Positions 53,194-62,864 of a DNA stretch of 64,000 bases are shown in pieces. A program made the translations under genes and the position numbers. The first letter of the stretch is position 1; every line of letters begins with the position of its first letter. The notes beneath the pieces are model-generated. The model saw only the letters and a list, made by a program, of their open reading frames with translations, was not told where the DNA came from and ran no database searches. The DNA comes from a virus, in the IMG/VR virus record IMGVR_UViG_3300009124_000002, positions 55,004-119,003 of that record; one strand, written 5' to 3'.

Positions 53194-54693
53194 TTAAAAT
53201 TCGCCCTCTTCAGGCTCTTCAATCTCACCGGATTTCTTCTCGTCTTCGATTTCCTTCTTCAGTTTCTCGATGGTTTCATCGTCCTGACGAAGAATATTGC
53301 GACGAATCCAGTCATTAGAGTAGTAGGTGCCGACATACTCACCAAGCTGGGCAAGCATCTCTATACGTTCACGAAGAATTTCCATTTCCTTGAGTTCAGA
53401 AAAATAGTTATCCTCCAGAAAGTCGAGTGTGATATCTTCACGAATCGATTCCCAATCTTTCTCAGTCACCACACCCTTGAGAAGCAACTGCACCTTCAGG
53501 GTATCCAGAATAAGATGAGAGAACTTCTTACGAAGCTTATCAATGAACTTCTGAAAGCGAACTTCTTCACGGTTGATTTCCGTGGCACGACCAACAGTAA
53601 ATGCTGCATCAGTTTCCAGACGACCAATCGGAACATTCAGTGCCTTGTAAAGCTTTCTCTGGAAAAAGATGACATCATCAATCTGACCAAGATTCTCACC
53701 ACCGGGAAGAGTGGTGATCTCAGTGCCTCTTCCACCTTCTTTACGTGGTAGCCAGAAGTCTTCAAGCATTGCCATTGACTTACGGTCATCACGAATCTGT
53801 CCAGTATCGACATCATAGACCAACTTATTACGATACTTGGACATGATGCTCTGGACGTATTGTTCTGCTTTACCTTTCGCAAGGTTGCCGACATCAACAT
53901 AGAAGATACGCCTTTCAGGAGCACGGGAAATACGATAAATTACCAAGGCATCTTCCAGCATTCTCAACTGATTGATGATCTTGATTGCCTTGTGGCAGTA
54001 GGAAATTGTTTTCTCTCCGGTCTCATCTACGAGACCAGATGGGCAGTAGATGACTGCGTTCTTGTCTACCTTGATTCCGCTTGTTGCGTTTCCTGATTCA
54101 TAGTCACCATACACAAAGTATTCAGCAGTGACTTCTTCAGTCTGCACACCAGTAGTCTTATCTTGCTTTGTGGTAATCTCTTTGACCTTACGAATTGCAG
54201 TAGGGTCAACCTTACGCATTTCCTGAATACCAAGTTTTGGATTCTTTGGGTCAACCATCAGGTGATAATAGAGTCTCCCGTCCACATACCATGAGCGAAA
54301 GATATCTGCTGCCATCTGATTGAAACTCAAAAGCTTCAGGACATGATTGAACTGGTCAATGATTTCTTCCTTTACCTCATCAGGTTGGTCAAGGTCTTCA
54401 AGAATGATTGAGAGAGGGGAACTGTTCTCACCACTGGCAATTGCTTGGTCAACAATATCAGAAATTGCTTGGTCTACTTCTGGTTGGGAGGCGCACCAAC
54501 GATAGCGGCGAATTAAGTCATTTTCATTGGTAACCTGAGTACCACCAAGGTCAATATATTGACCGTAATATCCACCAGCAGCAGATGTTATGATTGCGTC
54601 GTCATTCTGGTCTGGAACCAATGCAGGCAGTTCCTTTTTTTCTTGACGAGACGCTTTGATCTTCTTAGTTATTTCAAATCCAAACAGTTCCAT
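53194..54693 (-). CDS. 20: Portal protein gp20
   Basis: The 499-residue portal forms the dodecameric DNA entry/exit ring. Conserved parts: RRYRWCASQPEVDQAISDIVDQAI, VDGRLYYHLMVDPKNPKLGIQEMRKVDP, RISRAPERRIFYVDVGNLAKGKAEQYVQ and LDVPIGRLE-like LNVPIGRLETDAAF. Length is close to T4 gp20 (524). A late promoter sits six bases before the ATG. The acidic C-terminus EDEKKSGEIEEPEEGEF is typical. Confidence 0.95.
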   Translation of the reverse strand: MELFGFEITKKIKASRQEKKELPALVPDQNDDAIITSAAGGYYGQYIDLGGTQVTNENDLIRRYRWCASQPEVDQAISDIVDQAIASGENSSPLSIILEDLDQPDEVKEEIIDQFNHVLKLLSFNQMAADIFRSWYVDGRLYYHLMVDPKNPKLGIQEMRKVDPTAIRKVKEITTKQDKTTGVQTEEVTAEYFVYGDYESGNATSGIKVDKNAVIYCPSGLVDETGEKTISYCHKAIKIINQLRMLEDALVIYRISRAPERRIFYVDVGNLAKGKAEQYVQSIMSKYRNKLVYDVDTGQIRDDRKSMAMLEDFWLPRKEGGRGTEITTLPGGENLGQIDDVIFFQRKLYKALNVPIGRLETDAAFTVGRATEINREEVRFQKFIDKLRKKFSHLILDTLKVQLLLKGVVTEKDWESIREDITLDFLEDNYFSELKEMEILRERIEMLAQLGEYVGTYYSNDWIRRNILRQDDETIEKLKKEIEDEKKSGEIEEPEEGEF

Positions 54694-54699
54694 ATTCTA

Positions 54700-54707
54700 T
54701 ATTTATA
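54700..54707 (-). promoter_or_regulatory. Late promoter TATAAATA of gp20
   Basis: A perfect minus-strand TATAAATA ending six bases before the gp20 ATG, directly after a hairpin that follows gp19. Confidence 0.75.
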
Positions 54708-54712
54708 TGGTC

Positions 54713-54744
54713 TGGAGTGGGTGACCCGAAGACCACCCACTCCA
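54713..54744 (-). terminator. Hairpin after gp19
   Basis: An 11-bp perfect stem, TGGAGTGGGTG / CACCCACTCCA (54713-54723 and 54734-54744), loop 10 nt, 21 bases after the gp19 stop. No T-tract follows on the minus strand, so termination could be weak or the hairpin could serve as an RNA stabiliser. Confidence 0.55.
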
Positions 54745-54765
54745 TGTAACCATTACTTTATTTGT

Positions 54766-55290
54766 TTAGGAAGTAACACCAGCCGCTTCCCAGTATTGAT
54801 ACTGAAGTTCAACAGTATATTCCTCGATAGTATCATTCGTCTCGTAATTCAATTCAATCTGAGAGATATTCGTAGGAAACACACCACGGAACTCAATCTG
54901 CTTAATAACAGCATCGTCCTTATCAAGCTGTTGGACAGTCATGTCAGTCTGATATTCGGTAGGGTTGGCAATGCCAACATTCGCAACATGCTCATTGATG
55001 CTGTTCATCCAGCGTTCAAAGGCATTACGTGTTACGAAACCGGTATCATTGATAACAGTGATTGTCCAAGGCTCAAAGGTTCTGTCACCAGCAATCTTGA
55101 GCTTGCGTCCACGGTATGGAACTTCAATCGGAGCCATGACACTGGCAGGGAGAGCAGCACCCTTGATCAAGAATGATGCAAGTTCAGCATCACCCTGTGC
55201 AGTTGCCGGGAAGTTACAAATCACCTTGAAGAGATTTGGTCTTGCTCCACCACCAGCCAGTTTTGCTTTGAAATCATCGATATTAGCCAT
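54766..55290 (-). CDS. 19: Tail tube protein gp19
   Basis: The 174-residue tube subunit matches T4 gp19 (163 residues) in pattern: ARPNLFKVICNFP, KGAALPASVMAPIEVPYRGRKLKIAGDRTFEPWTITVINDTGF, KQIEFRGVFPTNISQIELNYETNDTIEEYTVELQYQYWE. It stacks in hexameric rings inside the sheath. An AGAGAAAG ribosome site precedes the ATG. The related protein at 49228-49698 is a divergent paralogue. Confidence 0.95.
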   Translation of the reverse strand: MANIDDFKAKLAGGGARPNLFKVICNFPATAQGDAELASFLIKGAALPASVMAPIEVPYRGRKLKIAGDRTFEPWTITVINDTGFVTRNAFERWMNSINEHVANVGIANPTEYQTDMTVQQLDKDDAVIKQIEFRGVFPTNISQIELNYETNDTIEEYTVELQYQYWEAAGVTS

Positions 55291-55323
55291 AATAGTATTC
55301 TTTCTCTTTAACTATTTAGTCGA

Positions 55324-58125
55324 TTAACCCTGTCCACCAGCAATTTCAGTGAACTCAACTCCAGTGCGCGTGGCAATGAAGTTCAGGGTAATGAAGTTGA
55401 TACTACGTGCTGGCTTGATATAGATGTCAGCAACGAAACGATTGGAATCGATGACCTGTCCTGTATTGTTTGTCTCGTCACAAACAACCAAGAAGTCAGT
55501 GATACCACGACGACCCTTAACGTCACGAAGGAATGGCTCAACCATGTTACGGAACATGGCGCGAGTAAACTCATCGTTCAGTTCAAAGAGTTGATACTTG
55601 GAAGCAGTCGCAATTGCCTTTTCAAGAACAATGAACAAACGGCGAACATTGATTCTATCGAAGGCAGAAGGCTTGCTCTGAGCAGTCTTGTCACCAAAGA
55701 GAAGAATACCCTGACCGGGGAAGGAAACAATCGGATTGATTCGCTTCTTGTAGAGGGAATCTCTTTGAGCTTGATTCGGATTGATTTTCAACTTGGCAAC
55801 ATCCAGAAGCTGACCGCGATTGTAACCAGCAGGAGAGAACCAAGGATCATTGGTATCGTCAGTGCGAGCACAAAGACCAGCCATGTGACCAGCAGCTTGA
55901 ATATACTCATACTTGTCAGAATACTTGTTGTAGACATACAATGGACTTGAATCAAACACAAGATAATTGCTATTAAGATTCAAGGTCTCATCATAGAATT
56001 CTTCAACATCGCGAGTAGAGTTTGATGTAACTGGAGGTGAAATGAATCCAACACAATCCTTACGCGTATTACAGATAGTGTTAATTGCTTTAGGGACTGT
56101 TGTATCACCATCAACCATTTGTCTTGAAAAGAGAAGGCTCACATCAATAGTCTCTGCATCCTCAAACTTATCGAGACCAGTAACCACACTAGCAACATCA
56201 GGAGAAGCATCCTTACCACCCTCAAGACGAAGAATCTCAACAGTGTTATTTGCAACACTTGGAGCAGTAATGGCATATTGGCTAAGGTTGATTCTATGGA
56301 ACTTGGCAACACGCAATGTGACACCAAAACCATATGTGGATTTCAGTGTCTCAGAACCGAAGTTAAGTAAGTCTCCACCGTAAAGACCCGGCAACAACCC
56401 AGTTAAATCAGTCACTATGGAGCCATAATACGTATTGATGTTTTTCAGGTAACCTCCATCATGCTTCACGGAACCATCCATGATTAGATAAACGCCATCC
56501 TTGTTATTTTGGGGAATACTAGCCACGACTGAACTAGAAGCATTGAACCATGTTTCCAGTGTAAAATTACCACCCATGGTTGGATAGATAGTACTATTCG
56601 AAATACCAGTCTGAAAACTATCGAATGTCAATGTCTCATCTGAATCTTCACCACCCTCAGATCCAAGTTCTTCTGGGATCAGATAAGGCTGTATGTTCGT
56701 GAATGGAATACCAGTAACACCGCTTGATGAGAGTTCACCACCAGTGCCTGTTGCCAGAGCAAGGTTCGAATCGCTTGCAGTTCCTTCAGGAATATTGATG
56801 TTAATCCACTCAACATAATATGCATCATTATCAAGCTGAGTAACGTCATCAGCGAAGTCATTGATAATGATAACATCATTGGCAGACAGACCATCATTAA
56901 TGTTGGTAGCCTTGAATGATTTCCATGTTCCAGCAGAGTTTCTGAGGAGCATTTCACCCTGATTGGAGTAGATAGCAGCAGCATGACTTGTCCCGCCGTC
57001 ATCATTGTTCCACCAAGACTGAGATGTGAATGCTGTTGGAACACCGTGATCAAGATCCTGTGATGCAGGGAAATCATCTTCGGTAACACCACTGTCGATT
57101 GTCATCTTCTTATCTGCCAAGGTGCTCAATTCACTATCAATCAGGAAGAACTTGTCAACAACATTAGTTGCAGTTGATGCCATTCCGGGTTGAAAGTTAT
57201 TGTAGCGGTCTTCGGAGTCTTGAGTGCGGTCAAATGAGTTTACAAAGAACTCAGCATTGCTGATGTAAATCCAATTTGAATCGCGATTGATAACCTCAAG
57301 GAAGTAGTTAGTGCTACCATCATCCTTCTTGGCATCCTTTAGAAGAGAAAGCCCTTTATAGGATTCGAGGATAGTATTTGCTGTTCCACTGATGCCACCA
57401 CCTTGGTCAAAGATGACAATGTTAATTTCATCATTAACAGCAGGAGTTGCACCAAGCGTGTCAATTGCCCACTGTGTAGATGTTGGTTTTGGAAACAATC
57501 CATTCAAAGGTGCAGCAGCTTCTTGTGGTGAAGTTGCAACTTCATATGTGATGGCAATGTTGTTACCCAAAGAACCGGGAAAACGCGCTGCCCAGTCAAA
57601 CCCAGCAACTGCATCAATTGGTTCGTTTGTCCCTTGACTGTCCCCATCGCCGCCGCTTCCACCAATCTCACTCCTAGTGACAACAGTGGGAAGTGAGAGT
57701 GCATCAAACGCATCGTCGTTTTCGATGTATGCGCCAATATCAGCACCGGCTTCATCATCATTGAAGCCAAAAAGAATTTCGTTTCTTTTGTTGACACCAT
57801 CATTGGTTTGTGCTGCTCTCAACTGAGCCGCATTTCTGGCATTCACCAGATTATTGGACTCTGAGCTTTTGACTGCACGAACCACACGAAGAGCATTTCC
57901 GTATTTCAGGAAGGAAGCAGCTTCAAGGTAAGACTTTTGGTTGTTAGTTGTTGGAGGACCGAAAACCTCAACCAACTCTGTCTCGGAAGAGATCAGCGTT
58001 GGCTGGTTTACCGGACCCCATGTAAAATCTCCGACGTATCCACCAATAGATGTGGAAACAGCGGGAATAACATTGGTGAGATCGAGTTCATTGACATCGA
58101 CCCCCGGTGATACTAGGAATCCCAT
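55324..58125 (-). CDS. 18: Tail sheath protein gp18, enlarged
   Basis: At 933 residues this contractile sheath protein is much longer than T4 gp18 (659). The N-terminus (SPGVDVNELDLTNVIPAVSTSIGGYVGDFTWGPVNQP) and C-terminus (INPIVSFPGQGILLFGDKTAQSKPSAFDRINVRRLFIVLEKAI, FLRDVKGRRGITDFLVVCDETNN) are standard. The extra length lies in the middle (about residues 110-560), rich in Gly, Asp, Ser and Thr, presumably surface domains. Purine-rich AGAGAGAAAG precedes the ATG. Confidence 0.94.
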   Translation of the reverse strand: MGFLVSPGVDVNELDLTNVIPAVSTSIGGYVGDFTWGPVNQPTLISSETELVEVFGPPTTNNQKSYLEAASFLKYGNALRVVRAVKSSESNNLVNARNAAQLRAAQTNDGVNKRNEILFGFNDDEAGADIGAYIENDDAFDALSLPTVVTRSEIGGSGGDGDSQGTNEPIDAVAGFDWAARFPGSLGNNIAITYEVATSPQEAAAPLNGLFPKPTSTQWAIDTLGATPAVNDEINIVIFDQGGGISGTANTILESYKGLSLLKDAKKDDGSTNYFLEVINRDSNWIYISNAEFFVNSFDRTQDSEDRYNNFQPGMASTATNVVDKFFLIDSELSTLADKKMTIDSGVTEDDFPASQDLDHGVPTAFTSQSWWNNDDGGTSHAAAIYSNQGEMLLRNSAGTWKSFKATNINDGLSANDVIIINDFADDVTQLDNDAYYVEWININIPEGTASDSNLALATGTGGELSSSGVTGIPFTNIQPYLIPEELGSEGGEDSDETLTFDSFQTGISNSTIYPTMGGNFTLETWFNASSSVVASIPQNNKDGVYLIMDGSVKHDGGYLKNINTYYGSIVTDLTGLLPGLYGGDLLNFGSETLKSTYGFGVTLRVAKFHRINLSQYAITAPSVANNTVEILRLEGGKDASPDVASVVTGLDKFEDAETIDVSLLFSRQMVDGDTTVPKAINTICNTRKDCVGFISPPVTSNSTRDVEEFYDETLNLNSNYLVFDSSPLYVYNKYSDKYEYIQAAGHMAGLCARTDDTNDPWFSPAGYNRGQLLDVAKLKINPNQAQRDSLYKKRINPIVSFPGQGILLFGDKTAQSKPSAFDRINVRRLFIVLEKAIATASKYQLFELNDEFTRAMFRNMVEPFLRDVKGRRGITDFLVVCDETNNTGQVIDSNRFVADIYIKPARSINFITLNFIATRTGVEFTEIAGGQG

Positions 58126-58192
58126 ATTTGTTTATCTTTCTCTCTTAGGTTAATTATAAGTGTTTGAATCATTACAAGGTGTTCATGTCATC

Positions 58193-58200
58193 TATTTATA
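58193..58200 (-). promoter_or_regulatory. Late promoter TATAAATA upstream of gp18
   Basis: A perfect minus-strand TATAAATA downstream of gp17. Six bases later there is an ATG that opens only a four-codon frame (MNTL, 58172-58186). The gp18 ATG is a further about 46 bases on. Confidence 0.7.
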
Positions 58201-58213
58201 ATTTTTCGTTCTT

Positions 58214-59821
58214 TCAGAGGTTATGCCATTCCTGTCTCTGTCGAAGCATCTCCTCATACTCATAATTAGTGGTATCTCCTGCGGGAGCAGAGAAAAACCC
58301 AGCAGGAACCATATCATCCTCAATCTCCTTGGAACGATCCGCATAGAGCATGGATTTGAAATCCAATTCCTCCACCATATCACCAAAGGCATCACTGGAT
58401 GCAAACCATGAGAACAGGACAAGGTTCATCACCAAGTCATCGTGATTACCTTCTGTTGCTGAGTAGGAACCACCCCTTGCAGAAAAGCAGCTAAGTTCTT
58501 CGATTGTGTCTGCATCACGTATCTCAATTTTACTCATCTCAATCAAGTCCTTGAGATTACTACAACCAATTCTTTTGATTCTCTTGGTCATCGTAATACC
58601 AATCCCACCACGCTTGATTGAAGACTCCACAAAGGTGTTCTCATACTCATGCTCATAGTAGACTGCATTACAAACTACCTGACCAGCATCATTGCTTTCA
58701 ATCAGGACCATTGCCTCATTATAGAGGTTTGCAATCTTCACAATGATATCAGGAAACAGCAGTGGTGAGACCATGTTGTTTCGATAGACACAAACTTGCT
58801 TGAATGGTCTTGCAGTTATATCAATGATATTGAAGGTAGAATAGTCCTGCCCACGACCACGACTGGTATCTACTGCCATGATGTATCGATGACCCTCTTC
58901 GGGTTTGTCATAGAATCTCAGACCCAAATCTTCTTTGTATTCTATTGCAGTTTTTGCCTTTAACCCCAGAAGTTTATCAGTAGCAATCAGGGTATCCGAA
59001 TGACCTATTGCAGCATTGCCAAACTCTTGATCGAATTGTAGCTGTGATGTGTTTGCGATTGTTTGTTTCTTCCATTCCTCATCTCGACCGGGAACATCCC
59101 ACCAATCCACACGAAATGGTTTGAAGTCATTTGTTCCCTGAATAGCACCCTGCCAGATATTATAGAACACATTACCAATACCGTTCATTGTGGAAGTAAT
59201 GATGACTTTAGTGGTTTTACCAGAGGTGATAACAGGATAGGTGGAGGTATAGAACTTGTTTGCTTGTTCCACGAATGCAAACTCATCAAGGAACAGAAGA
59301 TTGATAGAGAGACCACGAATTGAACTACCAGAGGTTGCTGCTGCAATGATCTCACTGTTATTTGAAAACTCAATGTTACCTTTATTGAGTGCTCGACATC
59401 CCGGCTGAAGAAAGAATGGAAGATTCTCCAATGCCAGAGTCACACGGGAAAGCATCTCCCTTGCAGTAGCACCTTTGTTTGCCAGAATCGCAATGGTCTT
59501 CTCTGGGTGAAAAATTGCATACCAGAGGATATAACCAACACTTGAAATGGATTTACCGGATTGACGACAAGCAAGAACAATAGAGAAACGATTGTCATTG
59601 AAGTGTTGAAACATCTTTCTCTGGTATGGATATGGAGAGAATGGAACCAGACCTTTATCAAGGTGAATGATTCTCATGTAGTTTTCTATAAAGTATGCGG
59701 GACATGCCATGCACTTTGCATACTCTTGAACCTCTTCTTTGGTGAAGGATTGCTCGACGCCGTCCCTCTTCACGCGAGGGTTGCCGAGATATCCAAGGTC
59801 ATTGTTCTGAACTCTCTGCAT
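58214..59821 (-). CDS. 17: Large terminase subunit gp17
   Basis: The 535-residue packaging motor has an ATPase with Walker A ACRQSGKSISS, Walker B LLFLDEFAF and the coupling motif ITSTMNG, then the RNase H-like nuclease with IMAVDTSRGRGQDYS (first Asp), VLIESNDAGQ and a C-terminal Asp (GNHDDLVMNLVL). Length is near T4 gp17 (610). Overlaps the end of gp16 by 23 bases. Confidence 0.96.
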   Translation of the reverse strand: MQRVQNNDLGYLGNPRVKRDGVEQSFTKEEVQEYAKCMACPAYFIENYMRIIHLDKGLVPFSPYPYQRKMFQHFNDNRFSIVLACRQSGKSISSVGYILWYAIFHPEKTIAILANKGATAREMLSRVTLALENLPFFLQPGCRALNKGNIEFSNNSEIIAAATSGSSIRGLSINLLFLDEFAFVEQANKFYTSTYPVITSGKTTKVIITSTMNGIGNVFYNIWQGAIQGTNDFKPFRVDWWDVPGRDEEWKKQTIANTSQLQFDQEFGNAAIGHSDTLIATDKLLGLKAKTAIEYKEDLGLRFYDKPEEGHRYIMAVDTSRGRGQDYSTFNIIDITARPFKQVCVYRNNMVSPLLFPDIIVKIANLYNEAMVLIESNDAGQVVCNAVYYEHEYENTFVESSIKRGGIGITMTKRIKRIGCSNLKDLIEMSKIEIRDADTIEELSCFSARGGSYSATEGNHDDLVMNLVLFSWFASSDAFGDMVEELDFKSMLYADRSKEIEDDMVPAGFFSAPAGDTTNYEYEEMLRQRQEWHNL

Positions 59822-60212
59822 CTATGACGACTTCATTCTTCAGTATCTTCTGTAGTTCACTTGTGGAACCAACAAAGATAGCATTATTATTGGTGACTTC
59901 CTGTTTCTTCTCTTCCTCCTTATGGAGAGCCTTGCGCTCCTTCTGGAGTTTCATGAGTTCAGTGGTCATGTCACTGGTGTTCTTGATCATCTGAGAGACA
60001 ACTTCAAATGCTCTTGGGTGTTCAGCTTCCATTGCCAGCCCCATAGCAGCATCAATAGCCCCTTCTGCACGGTCAATCAGACTCTTGAACTTCTCGCGGG
60101 AATACTCATAGTCTTCCTCTGCATCACGAACAGTTTCAGACTCTTTTGGTTTCACCGCAGGTTTCTGTGGCATGTGTTTCTCAAGATTCTTTGTGATGTC
60201 ATCTTTGTTCAT
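59799..60212 (-). CDS. 16: Small terminase subunit gp16
   Basis: The 137-residue subunit recognises or regulates packaging with gp17. It has a charged N-terminus, then central helices EYSREKFKSLIDRAEGAIDAAMGLAMEAEHPRAFEVVSQMIKNTSDMTTELMKLQKE, the T4 gp16-type coiled-coil oligomerisation core, and a C-terminal NAIFVGSTSELQKIL. Position before gp17 is canonical. Confidence 0.88.
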   Translation of the reverse strand: MNKDDITKNLEKHMPQKPAVKPKESETVRDAEEDYEYSREKFKSLIDRAEGAIDAAMGLAMEAEHPRAFEVVSQMIKNTSDMTTELMKLQKERKALHKEEEKKQEVTNNNAIFVGSTSELQKILKNEVVIDAESSEQ

Positions 60213-60448
60213 GTTAAAACTAATTGAGAACTATCTGTGAGAACTACACGATTATCATCACTCAAGATTAAGAAGGTGAATTCTACACTGGAATCCACAC
60301 CGAAATCCACGCGGGTAAGAACAGCGGTTACTCTGCCTACTTCTTGAAGTTCACTGGTGATATTTGAGACCCTTTGTAAAAGACCACGAACAGCATTGGT
60401 CTTTTTAAAAACAACTGTGATAGGGTTTCTAGTTTCAGATTCCATCAT
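60209..60448 (-). CDS. Hypothetical protein between gp15 and gp16
   Basis: A 79-residue protein from ATG 60448 (or 60445), overlapping the end of gp15 and coupled by ATGA to gp16. Core: ITVVFKKTNAVRGLLQRVSNITSELQEVGRVTAVLTRVDFG. A small alpha/beta protein; no family is recognised. Confidence 0.55.
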   Translation of the reverse strand: MMESETRNPITVVFKKTNAVRGLLQRVSNITSELQEVGRVTAVLTRVDFGVDSSVEFTFLILSDDNRVVLTDSSQLVLT

Positions 60449-61184
60449 CACTATCAGTTATGACTCTTGGGATACTATCATCGCTTTCAGAGTCAGCAGT
60501 ATATCCAACCTCCTCAAGAAATCCATCATTACCCTTATCAAAGAAGTCAATATCAACATCCAAGATAATAGCCTGTTCACTGACACCACCAGCAAATTTG
60601 ACCTTCACTGAAAAGGTCAGGGTATATACAATCAACTGGCGAGCTGTAAAGTCTCCTTCATACTCATTTGAGAATGAAGTTCCAGTAAGAACAATCGGGA
60701 CATCAGTGCGACTTCCCGGTCCCTCAAAATCCTTGACAGTGACTGTATATTCAGGTGCAAATGTTGGTAGAATCTGCTCAACAATCTGAAGTGCTTCATC
60801 TTGTGTCTTGGACATGATATTCAGGTCCATTGTTATAATGTAGGGAACGCTTTGACGAACTGTTCTCCTTCTCGTCTCGTCGCCATTCGTCATCGCAAAT
60901 GTTCTCTTGTTTCCCTTGTTCAACTTCTGAGAGGAATCATAAGAGATATCTGATATTTCAAAACTCATACGAGGAAGCTTGATTGCAATTGCTTGCTCTT
61001 CAAGTTTCTCTAGTTCATCAATACGTGCCAGAAACTTCTCAAGGGGACCATATGCAAGAGGAACCTTGGTGGCAGAGAGAACACGATCACCACTCGTCTT
61101 TCGAACCTGAATGTTATTGAACAGACTGCCGAAAACAGAGACTGTTTTGCGAATGGTTTTGTTATAAAAATATGCTCCTAACAT
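60435..61184 (-). CDS. 15: Tail sheath terminator gp15
   Basis: The 249-residue protein caps the tail and joins it to the neck. MLGAYFYNKTIRKTVSVFGSLFNNIQVRK, LPRMSFEISDISYDSSQKLNKGNK, SVPYIITMDLNIMSKTQDEALQIVEQILP and PEYTVTVKDFEG match the T4 gp15 pattern (272 residues). Start overlaps the gp14 stop (TAATG). Confidence 0.92.
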   Translation of the reverse strand: MLGAYFYNKTIRKTVSVFGSLFNNIQVRKTSGDRVLSATKVPLAYGPLEKFLARIDELEKLEEQAIAIKLPRMSFEISDISYDSSQKLNKGNKRTFAMTNGDETRRRTVRQSVPYIITMDLNIMSKTQDEALQIVEQILPTFAPEYTVTVKDFEGPGSRTDVPIVLTGTSFSNEYEGDFTARQLIVYTLTFSVKVKFAGGVSEQAIILDVDIDFFDKGNDGFLEEVGYTADSESDDSIPRVITDSDDGI

Positions 61185-62095
61185 TAGTCAGTAAAATTGA
61201 TTTCTCCAAAAGGATTGGTCTCTGTGAAGTCAACAAAGTCATTACCAATCGTTTCGAATTGATTGTTCTGTGCTTGAGCGTCTACCTCCTCTAGTGCAGT
61301 CATGTCATCAGTAACAGCAGTGACAGGACGAGTTGCCCCACTACGCTGCCCAATAAGGTTACCAACAGATCCAGCAGTTACCTGCCAGAAGGTATCGCTA
61401 CCATTATCAGAATCGCGAGTCTGGACAACCTTAATTGTTGTGGTGCTAACAGAGGCAACTTCACCAGTAATTGTTGTATCAGAATCAAGAACTTGCGTGA
61501 CTTCTTCGCCATACTGGAATGTTCCACTGCCGGATGTAGTGGAGATTGTGAGGATGCTTCTGAAGGCTTCATTGCGTTCAACATCATCAATCTCAAGAAC
61601 ACCAGTATCGATTTGCTCATTACCATACTCAAAGAGTTCACAAGTGAGTTCATATGTGGGGAGATTCTGAAGTTGGTAGAAAGGCGAATCACCAACTGCA
61701 TACTTGATTTCAAAGAGTCCGTTAACAAGAGGAAAGTAAATCAAGTCACCTTCTGCTGGTCTTACAGATTGAGTAACCTTGAATCGCCCAACAAGTTCTT
61801 CCCATCTCTTACGAGCAACAACCAGCTTGACCTGATCGCGAATCTCTAGACCAAACTTTGAAATGAATTGACCATCGCCCTCGAAACCATCAACATTTGA
61901 GACATACATCTCAACCTTGAATGCATCACCAAACTTTGACTGGATTGTCTCGTTGAGAATGGTATCTCGATTGACGATGTTTCGAGGAAGATAGTAAACC
62001 TCATGACCATAAATTTGCAAAGCTTCAATGATTAGATTCTCTTGAAGTCTCTGCTCGTTAGTGGTCCCAAGGGAGATGTAAGGATTACGCGGCAT
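61184..62095 (-). CDS. 14: Neck protein gp14
   Basis: The 303-residue head completion/neck protein begins MPRNPYISLGTTNEQRLQENLIIEALQIYGHEVYYLPR and continues with DAFKVEMYVSNVDGFEGDGQFISKFGLEIRDQVKLVVARKRW and a GDLIYFPLVNGLFEIKYA region, all T4 gp14-like (256 residues in T4). The C-terminal part is extended. Located three bases after gp13. Confidence 0.93.
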   Translation of the reverse strand: MPRNPYISLGTTNEQRLQENLIIEALQIYGHEVYYLPRNIVNRDTILNETIQSKFGDAFKVEMYVSNVDGFEGDGQFISKFGLEIRDQVKLVVARKRWEELVGRFKVTQSVRPAEGDLIYFPLVNGLFEIKYAVGDSPFYQLQNLPTYELTCELFEYGNEQIDTGVLEIDDVERNEAFRSILTISTTSGSGTFQYGEEVTQVLDSDTTITGEVASVSTTTIKVVQTRDSDNGSDTFWQVTAGSVGNLIGQRSGATRPVTAVTDDMTALEEVDAQAQNNQFETIGNDFVDFTETNPFGEINFTD

Positions 62096-62098
62096 ATC

Positions 62099-62851
62099 TT
62101 ATCCTACGAAGAAGTCGGGTGGATCTTCGTGATTCAACCTCAACTGTTCTTCTAGCTTTTCGATTTCTGCATTTGCATCATCAAAGGTCTGACGACCGTT
62201 CAGTGTAACTCCACCGGGAAGCTGAATACCTTCAAACTTAATGAGGTTCAAGCCCCACTGTCTCTTGAAGAGTGCTGTGACATACCTCTTCAGCCACATA
62301 TCATTATAGACATTAGTATAGGTCTCTGGGTCAAGCGTTTCGTATCCCTCAAAGACAATGTATTGCCCAGCAGTAATATCTGTTCCCCAGCGAATAGAGT
62401 CGAGTTTTACAATATTCTGATGCCTGTTAAATGTAACCTGTTCAGTAACACCATTAATCTTCAGATCAATCAGTGACATATACTGCTTCGTCAACTCATA
62501 CGAAAGTAAATCGCCGGGATCACGAAGACCAAAGAGGTCGTTCATATGAAGCTGATAGTCAATAGAGAAATCACCAACAGAAGAATTGGCACCCTTTACA
62601 GGAAGCACTCTTCGAATATACAGGAGACTTTCTGGAACAGTGATATATTCATTGGTAATATCAGCAGCAGTGACTTCATGTTTACGGTAGTTCCGAACAA
62701 TGGCATCACTGTGATACTCTTGGTAATACTGAATTGCCTCATCGATTCGGTCCTCCATCTGATCGTCATCTAGATTGACTTCAATCACTGGATGACCAAG
62801 AGCACGAAGGCAATAGTCTGAAAGTGCTGTTCTGGAACTTGGTGTTGCCAT
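62099..62851 (-). CDS. 13: Neck protein gp13
   Basis: The 250-residue neck protein starts MATPSSRTALSDYCLRALGHPVIEVNLDDDQMEDRIDEAIQYYQEYHSDA, then YRKHEVTAADITNEYITVPESLLYIRRVLPV and MWLKRYVTALFKRQWGLNLIKFEG, the marine T4 gp13 pattern. Works with gp14 to join head and tail. First gene of the neck/packaging unit behind two late promoters. Confidence 0.93.
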   Translation of the reverse strand: MATPSSRTALSDYCLRALGHPVIEVNLDDDQMEDRIDEAIQYYQEYHSDAIVRNYRKHEVTAADITNEYITVPESLLYIRRVLPVKGANSSVGDFSIDYQLHMNDLFGLRDPGDLLSYELTKQYMSLIDLKINGVTEQVTFNRHQNIVKLDSIRWGTDITAGQYIVFEGYETLDPETYTNVYNDMWLKRYVTALFKRQWGLNLIKFEGIQLPGGVTLNGRQTFDDANAEIEKLEEQLRLNHEDPPDFFVG

Positions 62852-62864
62852 AATGGTTTATTGA

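Noticed and set aside
56755-56780. ggttcgaatc, a T-arm-like sequence of a possible tRNA
   Set aside because: It is inside gp18 in frame and no acceptor, D-arm or anticodon pairing surrounds it. No tRNA was found anywhere in the window.
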